A stretch of 64,000 nucleotides of DNA, from positions 1,798,001 through 1,862,000 of the forward strand of contig OZ241991.1 in assembly GCA_965204095.1 (NCBI GenBank), given 5' to 3'. The position numbers and the translations under genes are program-made. Shown here in pieces: positions 8,953 to 16,433 of the stretch (positions within the stretch are counted from its first letter, which is position 1; each line of letters starts with the position of its first letter). Below the pieces are notes generated by a model. That model was not told where the DNA came from. It ran no database searches and saw nothing but the letters and a program-made list of their open reading frames with translations. This DNA is from JAPPLB01 sp965204095. GTDB taxonomy: Bacteria; Acidobacteriota; Terriglobia; Bryobacterales; UBA6623.

Positions 8953-9164
8953 TGCTCACACCCCGACGGTCGAAGCACGAAAAAAGCCGTGATTCGTGTT
9001 TCGTGTCTCGTGTTTCGTGAAAAACACAAATGCCGTGATTCGTGTCTCGTGTCTCGTGTTTCGTAAAAACCTTACAGGCTTTGTTGCGCGCGCCAAGCGG
9101 CGCTTCTTTTCCTGACGGCCCTCTCACTCGCTTCACCCCGCCGCGTGGTGAGAAAGGCAGGCTG
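8943..9164. repeat. 183-bp palindromic repeat, copy 3 (variant with replaced centre)
   Basis: The ends match the family (TAGCCTGCATTGCTCAC and GTGGTGAGAAAGGCAGGCT). The arms near GACGGTCGAAGCACG and CTGACGGCCCTCTCAC are kept. The centre is replaced by short tandem units of the type CGTGTTTCGTGTCTCGTGT around a GTGATTCGTG core, giving 222 bp instead of 183. The left terminus provides the ATG of the sulfatase gene. Confidence 0.85.
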
Positions 9165-9273
9165 GCCGTCACCAACTTGCGGACATTTCCCAGGCTCGCA
9201 AAGATGATAAATTGTAGCCGGTCGCCTTAGCGCGCTGCTCGACGATACCATCTCTGCCCCAGGAGCGAATTCC

Positions 9274-11733
9274 TTGACTAGAAACTCTGCATGCCTGTCT
9301 CTTTGCGTCTGTCTTTGGGCGTTTCTGCTGGCGGCCGAAAGCACGGCCCAGACGCCCATCATCCAGCCCGGCGCCCCGGGCAAGCCGGCGCGAGAATTGA
9401 GCGCCGACCAGGCGATCGAGATCGCTGAATCGAGCTACTCGCCGGACGACGTTCGCTTTGTGCATGACATGATCCCGCATCATCACCAGGCCCTCGTGAT
9501 GGCGGAGCTGGTGGCTGACCGCACGAACCGGCAGGAGTTGATCGACGTCGCCGGGCGGATCAACGCCTCGCAGGGAGACGAGATTGCCTTCATGCAGCAG
9601 TGGCTGAGCGACCGCGGTCAGCACGTGCCGGACCCGGCCGCACACGATGCGATGCACACGAGCCACAAGATGGCCGGCATGGCTACGCCGGAGCAGATGG
9701 CCCAGCTCGCCGCGTCCGACGGCACCGCGTTCGACCGGCTGTTTCTGGAGCTGATGATCCCCCATCACGAGGGCGCGGTGAAGATGGTCAAGGAACTCCT
9801 CGGTCAGCCGGGGTCGGCCTACGATCCGGTGCTGTTCGAGTTTACCTCCGAAGTCACCAATGGTCAGACCGCGGAGATCGAGCGCATGCACGCGCTGCTC
9901 GTCAAGCTGTCAGAGGACCCGCGTTCCGCGTTGTCTCCCGGGTTCCGGGATGCCGGCCAGGCGCAGTTAAACCTGGCGCTCGTCGCCTCGCTGCCGAAGC
10001 CGGACGGATTCTTCGATCCGAACAACCCGGCGAATCTGCCGGCGAAGCGCCTGAAGGCCCTCGCCGCCGAAGGGAAAGCGGAGGAGCCGGCCGCCGACAA
10101 GCCCGAGGCAAAGGAAGACGAAGACAAAAAGGACAAGAAGGGTAAAGGCAAAGGGCGGTCGCCGCTCTTGAGCTTCGCCAATACCGACATGGCTTTCGCT
10201 GACGACGTGATGGTGGTCGGCAACTACCATGGCTTCAACATCTACCGGCTGCTGGACGGAGGACGGCTGGAACTGCTCAGCTCGGTGGTCTGCCCGGGGG
10301 GACAGGGCGACGTCTCGATCGTCGGCGACCTGTTGATCATGTCGGTCGAGCAGACACGCGGGCGGCTCGACTGCGGGCTCGAAGGCGTGACCGAGGACGT
10401 GAGCCCCGAGCGCTTTCGCGGGCTCCGGATCCTCGACATCAGCGACCTGAGGCGGCCGGTCCAAGTGGGCGCGGTCCAGACCTGCCGCGGCTCGCACACC
10501 CACTCGGTAGTCTCCGGAACGGGAGACAGCGGCAAGATCATCGTCTACAACTCCGGGACAGCCTCGGTACGCAAAGGGGAGGAACTGGAAGGCTGCTATG
10601 ACGAGTCTCCCGGCGACGACCGCACAGCGCTGTTCCGCATCGATGTCATCGAGATCCCGGTCGACCGCCCGTCCGAGGCGCGCATCGTCGACTCGCCGGC
10701 GGTCTTCGCCGATCCCGAGACCGGCATGCTGGCCGGGCTGTGGAGAGGCGGCGACCACGGAGACGACACCCAGACGACCAGGAGGACAGACCGGTGCCAC
10801 GACATCACCGTCTTCCCCGAGCGCCATCTGGCCGCGGGCGCCTGCTCGGGAAACGGCATCCTCTTCGACATCTCCGACCCGCTGAAGCCAAAGCGGCTCG
10901 ACGCGGTTGTCGACGCGGGCTTCGCCTATTGGCACTCGGCGACCTTCAACAACGACGGCACCAAGGTCCTCTTCACTGACGAATGGGGCGGCGGCAGCCG
11001 GCCGCGCTGTCGCGCCTACGACCCGCTCACCTGGGGCGCCGACGCGATCTACGACATTGTCGACGGCAAGCTCAAGTTCCGCAGCTACTTCAAGTTGCCC
11101 GCGCCGCAGTTGGAGCAGGAGAACTGCGTCGCGCACAACGGCTCCATCGTCCCGGTACCGGGTCGCGACATCTTCGTCCAGGCCTGGTACCAGGGTGGCC
11201 TGACGGTGATCGATTTCACCGATACCGCCCACCCGGTCGAGATCGCCTACTTCGACCGCGGCCCCATCGACGCCGAGGCGCTGGTCATGGGCGGATACTG
11301 GTCGACCTACTGGTATGACGGTCACATCTACGGCACCGAGATCGCGCGAGGGCTGGACGTCTTTGCGCTGACCCCCAGTCAATTCCTGAGCGAGAGCGAG
11401 ATCGCAGCGGCGGCGCTGGCCGACGGGGGCGGCGTCTTCAACCCGCAGCAACAGTTCCCTGTTCAGTGGCCCGCGGCGCCGGTCGTGGCGCGGGCCTACC
11501 TCGATCAGCTCGAGCGCGGCGGGGAGCTGCCGGAGTCTCTCGGAGCCCGGTTGACGGCGGTGCTCGACCGCTCGGAGGCGCAGCTTCAGGATGGCGGGAG
11601 CGACGAAGACCTGGCTGCCGGGCTGGAAACGCTGGCGGCGACACTCAACGACAACCGAGGCGACGGCCTTGCGGGGACCCGGCAGGCTTTGCTGAGTCAG
11701 ACGCTACGGGGGATCGCCGCCAGACTGCGCTGA
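9274..11733 (+). CDS. DUF305 and LVIVD-repeat secreted protein
   Basis: An 819-residue protein with an apparent TTG start and signal peptide (LSLCVCLWAFLLAAESTAQ). Residues about 60-220 are two DUF305 halves with the His-rich motifs FVHDMIPHHHQALVMAEL and LMIPHHEGAVKMVKELL, a ferritin-like, probably metal-binding, four-helix unit. A Lys/Glu-rich linker (about residues 270-295) leads to a beta-propeller-like region of LVIVD-type repeats (FRGLRILDISDLRRPVQVGA, ILFDISDPLKPKRLDAV, LTVIDFTDTAHPVEIAYF). Proteins with this fusion are seen in environmental bacteria; the function is unknown, presumably cell-surface or periplasmic. It lies alone after repeat copy 3. Confidence 0.88.
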   Translation: MTRNSACLSLCVCLWAFLLAAESTAQTPIIQPGAPGKPARELSADQAIEIAESSYSPDDVRFVHDMIPHHHQALVMAELVADRTNRQELIDVAGRINASQGDEIAFMQQWLSDRGQHVPDPAAHDAMHTSHKMAGMATPEQMAQLAASDGTAFDRLFLELMIPHHEGAVKMVKELLGQPGSAYDPVLFEFTSEVTNGQTAEIERMHALLVKLSEDPRSALSPGFRDAGQAQLNLALVASLPKPDGFFDPNNPANLPAKRLKALAAEGKAEEPAADKPEAKEDEDKKDKKGKGKGRSPLLSFANTDMAFADDVMVVGNYHGFNIYRLLDGGRLELLSSVVCPGGQGDVSIVGDLLIMSVEQTRGRLDCGLEGVTEDVSPERFRGLRILDISDLRRPVQVGAVQTCRGSHTHSVVSGTGDSGKIIVYNSGTASVRKGEELEGCYDESPGDDRTALFRIDVIEIPVDRPSEARIVDSPAVFADPETGMLAGLWRGGDHGDDTQTTRRTDRCHDITVFPERHLAAGACSGNGILFDISDPLKPKRLDAVVDAGFAYWHSATFNNDGTKVLFTDEWGGGSRPRCRAYDPLTWGADAIYDIVDGKLKFRSYFKLPAPQLEQENCVAHNGSIVPVPGRDIFVQAWYQGGLTVIDFTDTAHPVEIAYFDRGPIDAEALVMGGYWSTYWYDGHIYGTEIARGLDVFALTPSQFLSESEIAAAALADGGGVFNPQQQFPVQWPAAPVVARAYLDQLERGGELPESLGARLTAVLDRSEAQLQDGGSDEDLAAGLETLAATLNDNRGDGLAGTRQALLSQTLRGIAARLR

Positions 11734-11818
11734 CCTCCGCCGGCCTCGCCGGGATCGAGCCGGAAGGAGAAGTGGGGCAGCTTCAGCCCCGACGACACCG
11801 ACTGTTACCAAGAATTAC

Positions 11819-11893
<75 letters not shown>

Positions 11894-12050
11894 CCGTGAC
11901 AGGATTCAATCCGTTCCCGTTCAGGCAGGCCGTTGTGCTGCGGCCCTCCACCGTTCTCTGCCAAGGCGATGCGCCGACGGCGCCGAAGACCGGGCGCAAG
12001 AGCAACCCGAGCCACGGTCGCTCCAGAGGGCAGCACGGCCGGAACTTTCT

Positions 12051-12126
12051 TGGAGCGGGAGACGGGACTCGAACCCGCGACATCGACCTTGGCAAGGTCG
12101 CACTCTACCAACTGAGTTACTCCCGC
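12051..12126 (-). tRNA. tRNA-Gly (GCC)
   Basis: On the minus strand the acceptor stem GCGGGAG pairs with CTCCCGC and is followed by encoded CCA (12053-12051). The D arm is ACTCAGTTGGTAGAGT. The anticodon stem-loop GACCTTGCCAAGGTC shows anticodon GCC, and the T arm is GCGGGTTCGAGTCCCGT. A consensus promoter lies just upstream. Confidence 0.96.
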
Positions 12127-12139
12127 CCGTGCGATCCTC

Positions 12140-12168
12140 AGTCTAGGTTGCCTCTTGGTGTGTGTCAA
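12140..12168 (-). promoter_or_regulatory. Promoter of the tRNA-Gly/tRNA-Cys operon
   Basis: On the minus strand a -35 TTGACA (12168-12163), a 17-base spacer and a -10 TAGACT (12145-12140) end 13 bases before the first tRNA base. Near-consensus housekeeping sigma spacing. Confidence 0.8.
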
Positions 12169-12259
12169 GGATGACACGGCCACGGCACGGCGAACAGCGG
12201 AAGGCGGCGCCGGCGGCTCATCACCTCTCTTGTTGTATCCCGACGGGGAACGAGGGTGA

Positions 12260-12288
12260 TTGTCGGAGGCGGCCGATGCGCCTATACT
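12260..12288 (+). promoter_or_regulatory. Promoter of dut
   Basis: TTGTCG at 12260-12265, a 17-base spacer and TATACT at 12283-12288 predict a transcript starting near 12295, about 20 bases before the dut ATG. Confidence 0.65.
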
Positions 12289-12314
12289 CAGTGGCTTCGT
12301 CCGGCTGCTGAGGA

Positions 12315-12758
12315 ATGCACCATCTCGAGATACCGATCAAGCGGCTAAGCCCCGATGCGCGGCTGCCGACATCGGCGCACGGCCCCGAGGAAGACGCCGG
12401 GCTGGATCTCTATTCTGTCGAGGAAGTGACCCTCCCGCCCCATGGCTGGGCGAGCGTCGGGACCGGACTCGCCATCGCCATTCCGGCCGGTCACGAGGGC
12501 CAGGTGCGGCCGAGAAGCGGCCTCGCCCGGAAGTTCGGAATCGCTCTCCTGAACAGCCCCGGCACGATCGATCCGGGCTACCGCAACGAGGTCCGAGTGC
12601 TGCTCATCAATCACGGCCAGGAGCCATACACGGTCCGGCCCGGCGACCGGATCGCTCAACTCGTCATCGGAGCCTATAGCGCCGTGCGCTGGCGGGTCGA
12701 GGAAAGCCTCGCCGAATCGAGGCGCGGCAAGGGCGGTTTCGGCTCCACGGGCGCTTGA
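12315..12758 (+). CDS. dut: dUTP diphosphatase
   Basis: A 147-residue trimeric dUTPase that hydrolyses dUTP to dUMP and pyrophosphate, supplying dTMP precursor and keeping uracil out of DNA. All five family motifs are present in order: AGLDLYS (about residue 29), RPRSGLA (about 61), GTIDPGYRNEV (about 80), GDRIAQLVI (about 107) and the C-terminal RGKGGFGSTG arm that closes over the active site. Length is normal. A promoter precedes it by about 25 bases. Confidence 0.96.
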   Translation: MHHLEIPIKRLSPDARLPTSAHGPEEDAGLDLYSVEEVTLPPHGWASVGTGLAIAIPAGHEGQVRPRSGLARKFGIALLNSPGTIDPGYRNEVRVLLINHGQEPYTVRPGDRIAQLVIGAYSAVRWRVEESLAESRRGKGGFGSTGA

Positions 12759-13001
12759 GACGGCTCTCCGTGACTCCCGGTTTCGAAAGCGTTACACTGA
12801 GAGGGAATCACCGGACATTTGAGTGAAGCAACGGGCCGCCTTTTGCTCCAGGCGTTGGGCGGCCGGATGCATTTTTCGCTCACGAGGCCTCGCGCGAGGC
12901 CCAAAAACAGGGCGGAGCGGACCTTCGTCCACGCCGGTGGCGGAACAAGCTTTCCGCGAAAATCAGACCTTCGGCTGTACGCGCTGAGAGGGAGGGACAC
13001 C

Positions 13002-13181
13002 ATGGCAAGTCGATCGAACACAACCTTCCAGAAGCGGCTTAAAGAGCTCGCTCGTCAAGAAAAGCAGCGTGAGAAGGCCGAGAAGCGGGCTCAACGAAAA
13101 GTAGAAAAAGAGTCCAGGGTCAAGACTGAAGACGACGATATTGCGTGGCTCGACGAGGACGGCAACATCATCATTCAGTAG
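13002..13181 (+). CDS. Small charged conserved protein (59 aa)
   Basis: A 59-residue protein from the ATG at 13002, which has a strong ribosome-binding site (GAGGGAGGGAC) 4-8 bases upstream. The first two thirds are a highly basic single helix (FQKRLKELARQEKQREKAEK), then an acidic tail (DDDIAWLDEDGNIII). Similar tiny lysine-rich proteins occur in many Acidobacteria and Deltaproteobacteria. A nucleic-acid or ribosome partner is plausible from charge, but no function can be assigned. Confidence 0.7.
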   Translation: MASRSNTTFQKRLKELARQEKQREKAEKRAQRKVEKESRVKTEDDDIAWLDEDGNIIIQ

Positions 13182-13213
13182 AGTCGCCGCCCCATCGGTT
13201 CGACCTGGGAGAG

Positions 13214-13522
13214 TCAGCTTCGCGACGCGAAGTCCTGCTCGATTTCGAGTTGATGCAGCTTCCGCTTCAACCCTTCCGGCGTATTCAGCGTGTGGATGAA
13301 ACGGCCATTCGGCTTGCGATAACTGATCAGTCCGCCGCCGTCAATCGCCGCTACCGATACGGGGTCCGGCGCTTTCCCGCTCTGAAACTCACGGACGGCG
13401 CAGGTCTCATTCAATAACCGTTCCGGTTCTCCTGAAAACACGTCGGGAGAGAGCAAGTAGCGGCCCGGACAACCCGGAATCGGGCGCCAATCCCAACGCA
13501 ACAAGAGGTCCTCGAAACTCAA
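13214..13522 (-). CDS. Hypothetical protein (102 aa)
   Basis: A 102-residue minus-strand ORF whose apparent start is TTG at 13522, with GGAGAG upstream. It contains RWDWRPIPGCPGRYLLSP and DPVSVAAIDGGGLISYRKPNGRFIHTLNTPEGLKRKL. The composition is protein-like, not that of a shadow frame, and no gene opposes it. I do not recognise the family. It ends close to the preceding small gene, so the two converge. Confidence 0.5.
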   Translation of the reverse strand: MSFEDLLLRWDWRPIPGCPGRYLLSPDVFSGEPERLLNETCAVREFQSGKAPDPVSVAAIDGGGLISYRKPNGRFIHTLNTPEGLKRKLHQLEIEQDFASRS

Positions 13523-13653
13523 CAGGCGGCTCTCCGATCACAAAACAAATCCCGATGCGCCGCTATTCGATACCTGTGTCTCCAACAGAACCTGCACAAC
13601 GCGCCTTGCGATCGGTTGGGGATCGTGGGCTGGGAGGGGCAGGCGGGAGGAGG

Positions 13654-15078
13654 TTATTGGCGTTCGCCGTTGACGTAGGTTACGGACTCTGTGCGGCCGT
13701 CCGGATAACGCCAGATCCACTGACCGTGTCGCTTGCCGTCGACGTACGGCCCTTCTGCGACGTTCCCGCTCGCGAAGCGCTCCACCCACCGGCCGTTCTT
13801 CTCGCCATCCACATACGGCCCCTGATAAACATCCCCGTCTGCGGTGCGGACAGTCCACTTGCCGTTCCCCTTTCCGTCCACCATCGACCCTTCCGCAACG
13901 TTCCCATCTGCATTACGCAGGATCCACCGGCCGTGCCGCTTGCCCTCCACATACGGCCCTTCGTTGACGGTCCCGTTCGCGTAGCGCTCGACCCAGTCCC
14001 CTTGGTGCTTCCCGCCTCGGAGCAGGCCTGTATGCTCGTTCTCGTCGTCTCCCCGGACCCACTTCAGGTTGCCCGTGCCGCTCGCCAGGCTGTCCCTACA
14101 CTCACCTGTCCAGATCACGGTCTGGTCCGCGTAGTAGTGGTCGTCCCACACGTAGCAGCCGGGATGGCTTTTCAGCTCCTTCCAGCACTCGGCCCCTTCC
14201 GGCTTTCCGCCGCAGGTCCGGTCGGCAGTGAACATCTCCGACTCGGCGGCGTTCAGCAATTGCAGGGCCTCGCGGTAGTGCTCGCCCTCCCTCCCGGCCG
14301 CCGTCAGATATCTCGTTACGTACTCGACCGCATCGTTGTATAGTCCCACCCGCTGCAACACTTGCGCGTAACGGAAATAAAACCCCTCCGGAATCGTCAG
14401 CTCGTGCTCCTGCTGCAGTTGCAGGATCCGTTCCATGGCCGCCTTCGCCGCCTCGTAATCCTGCTTCTGGATCTGCTCCTCGGCTTGCAGCAGGTAGCGG
14501 TCCGCCTCGATCTCCGGGGGCAATGCGAAGGCGGGCCCTGGCGCAGGTGCTGCCGGCACTGCGGCCAGCGGCGTCCCTGCCGCGAAGCGGTAGTCGACCT
14601 GCCAGCTCTCGAACTTCGGCACCTGGTCGTGAAACGCCAGCACGAACAACGTGTCGCTCTCCAGTTCGCCCGGACCCATCCCGTACGGCCGCTGCAGCAC
14701 CTCGAATGTCCCCGCCCACACGACACTCTTGGGATAGCTCCCCTCCGGTCCGCTCCAGTTCGTGCACGGCGGCCACTGCGAGGCGATCTTGAAATGCGCC
14801 GTCAGGTGATCCAGCCTGCTCCCCGAGCCGTTGCGCGCAGCGTAGTCCACCCGCCACACGTGCAGCGGCTGGCCGTGATTCGCCTTCATCTGCTCGTACA
14901 CCTCCGGCGGATGATGCGCCGCCAGCACCCTGCAGACCCCGGCCTCGCGGGTGACCATCCGGATCGTCCCCTCCAGCGTGACCCCGTCCTTCTGGTACAG
15001 GGTCTCCCCGTGAACGGCAACGACAGCCACCAGCGGGACGGCCAAGGCGCGGATGCTCTTCTTCGCTGTGTAGCTCAT
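13654..15078 (-). CDS. Secreted module protein with MORN-type repeats
   Basis: A 474-residue protein from the ATG at 15078. Signal peptide KKSIRALAVPLVAVVAV; a unique domain to about residue 165; then a helical TPR-like module of about 95 residues (LPPEIEADRYLLQAEEQIQ, YEAAKAAMERILQLQQEHE, GREGEHYREALQLLNAAE). The same module forms the N-terminus of the FGE-type proteins at 18395-19615 and 60139-61227. The C-terminus holds about five 23-residue MORN-like repeats (GPYVDGKRHGQWIWRYPDG), predicted to form an extended beta-sheet. It belongs to a modular surface/periplasmic family; function unknown. A terminal piece of a paralogue lies at 16258-16354. Confidence 0.8.
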   Translation of the reverse strand: MSYTAKKSIRALAVPLVAVVAVHGETLYQKDGVTLEGTIRMVTREAGVCRVLAAHHPPEVYEQMKANHGQPLHVWRVDYAARNGSGSRLDHLTAHFKIASQWPPCTNWSGPEGSYPKSVVWAGTFEVLQRPYGMGPGELESDTLFVLAFHDQVPKFESWQVDYRFAAGTPLAAVPAAPAPGPAFALPPEIEADRYLLQAEEQIQKQDYEAAKAAMERILQLQQEHELTIPEGFYFRYAQVLQRVGLYNDAVEYVTRYLTAAGREGEHYREALQLLNAAESEMFTADRTCGGKPEGAECWKELKSHPGCYVWDDHYYADQTVIWTGECRDSLASGTGNLKWVRGDDENEHTGLLRGGKHQGDWVERYANGTVNEGPYVEGKRHGRWILRNADGNVAEGSMVDGKGNGKWTVRTADGDVYQGPYVDGEKNGRWVERFASGNVAEGPYVDGKRHGQWIWRYPDGRTESVTYVNGERQ

Positions 15079-15127
15079 GACAGGGGCTCCGGCGCGCTCA
15101 GTGCGTAATAGCGGTTCGGCTTCTTCC

Positions 15128-15185
15128 AATTGTCCGGCATGAACAAAAAGGGCTTGGATCCGATCGGCGTGTGCCGGCCGCCAAG
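15128..15185 (-). pseudogene. Fragment of the membrane/OmpA-like gene
   Basis: The minus strand encodes IGSKPFLFMPDNWKKP, matching VSKPFVFMPGKWKHP in the gene at 16434-18371 and IGSKPFVFMPRKWKKP ahead of the FGE gene at 19.6 kb. It sits between the MORN gene and the kinase fragment and has no start or stop of its own. Confidence 0.7.
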
Positions 15186-15241
15186 CTCAGAGTGACCGTA
15201 CCAAAACTAACGTGACTTGTTCGTTTATCATTTGGTTAGTT

Positions 15242-15540
15242 CAGTTCTTTTATGGTGACTTTTGCATTTGTTACCATCGACACGGGTGAAGCTGGAGGTT
15301 TCTCATTTCGACTCCTCCTCAAAGACGCCCTGCAACGTTCTGCTCCGCAATCCGACCGGGGTGATGACTCGAGCAACTCCGACGAACTGCTGCGCGAGAT
15401 CGACCGACTGCGCGACCGCATGTCCCGCCTGAGCGCGGCGATCCTGCGCATCAATGCGAGTCTGAACCTGGACACCGTCCTCGGCGAAGTCGTCGAAGGC
15501 GCTCGCGTGCTGACCGGCTCCCAGGGAGGCCTGATCACGG
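15242..15540 (+). pseudogene. 5' fragment of the hybrid histidine kinase gene
   Basis: It encodes FVTIDTGEAGG, then SDELLREIDRLRDRMSRLSA and NLDTVLGEVVEGARVLTGS, nearly identical to residues 20-105 of the complete kinase at 19681-22197. Upstream noncoding sequence is also shared (GTGACTTGTTCGTTTATCAT). The similarity stops at 15540, where IS630 sequence starts. The kinase core is absent, so it cannot be functional. Confidence 0.85.
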
Positions 15541-16260
15541 TAGAAGTTGCGCAACGTCAGCCCGGCTGAGACGGAAAGCTTCTGCCAGTTGAAGTTGAAC
15601 GGCAGCACGGGCGTCTTCCCGCGCGGCGCCCAACTACGGCAGCGGTGCGGTTTCTGACTCAATCCGCTTTCGTCGATGAAGACCAGTGTGCGGCCTTCGG
15701 TGCGGGCTTTTTTTTTAGGTCCGGCCAAGTCGTGCGCTTCCAGGTGCGGATGGCCTCCTCGTTGCGCTCGCGCGCCCGGCCGACCGGGCGTTGCGGGCTC
15801 CAGCCCAGCCCCCGCAGGACCTTCCAGACGTGGCCTTCGTGGTAGTCGACCCCGAACTCGTCCCGGATCAGGCGAGCCACCCGCGGGCAAGTCCACAGCG
15901 GTGTGGGGAAGCCGTGCGCTTCGGGGCCCTCGAGCAACAACGCCGTCAAGCGTTGCCGTTGTGCGGCGTCCAGCAGCGGCTTGCGTCCGGCGCGCCCGGC
16001 GCGCCGCAAACCAGCGCTGCCCCGACGGCGATACTCAGCTACCCAACGGCTCACACTCTGCTGCGCCGCTTTCACCTGCCGCGCCGCTGCGGACTGACTC
16101 CAGCCTTGCTCCACCACCAGCCGCACCGCCGCCCGCCGCCGCTTCTCCAAAGCCTCGAAGTCTCGTCGTACTCCTCTCGGATTCCCCATGTCTAATAAGA
16201 CGAAAAAAAGCCCTCTAAGGTTGCCTTGTATTATGCGAAACTCAATAAAAGAGAGGGCTA
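15541..16260 (-). mobile_element. IS630-family element, 3'-truncated
   Basis: The minus strand encodes an IS630-type transposase. A helix-turn-helix region (RAAVRLVVEQGWSQSAAARQV, and SVSRWVAEYRRRG) starts from the ATG at 16189. A run of nine A residues (complement of T 15708-15716) lies where a -1 shift is needed to continue into KARTEGRTLVFIDESGLSQ, which carries the first catalytic Asp. Programmed -1 slippage is common in this family. The protein stops after LRNFYRD, where the kinase fragment begins, so the second and third acidic residues are lost and the element is dead. The start-side terminus near 16260 reads AGAGAGGGCTA. Confidence 0.85.
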
Positions 16261-16354
16261 TTGTGCGGAGCCGTTGACGTAGGTGGTGGTTACCGTGTGC
16301 CCGTCCGCCTTGCGGATTACCCAGCGGCCGTGCTGCAAGCCGCCTACGATCGGC
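16258..16354 (-). pseudogene. C-terminal MORN fragment of a paralogue
   Basis: The minus strand encodes PIVGGLQHGRWVIRKADG and TYVNGSAQ, then TAG at 16260-16258. This parallels the end of the MORN gene at 13654-15078 (GQWIWRYPDG ... TYVNGERQ). The stop codon falls exactly on the IS630 edge. Nothing of the upstream domains remains. Confidence 0.75.
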
Positions 16355-16433
16355 CCAGGCCGAAGCGGCGATTATAGATACGCCGCCGGGTGGCTTTTTA
16401 CAAGAGCGAAGCAGCAGAAACCGCAGACATCAA

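Noticed and set aside
7498..9066. Long plus-strand open frame opposite the sulfatase
   Set aside because: It is the antisense shadow of a well-supported sulfatase and has low-complexity Val/Ala/Glu composition without any domain.
9967..11451. Long minus-strand frame opposite the DUF305-LVIVD gene
   Set aside because: Shadow of the real gene in GC-rich DNA; no start signal or family resemblance.
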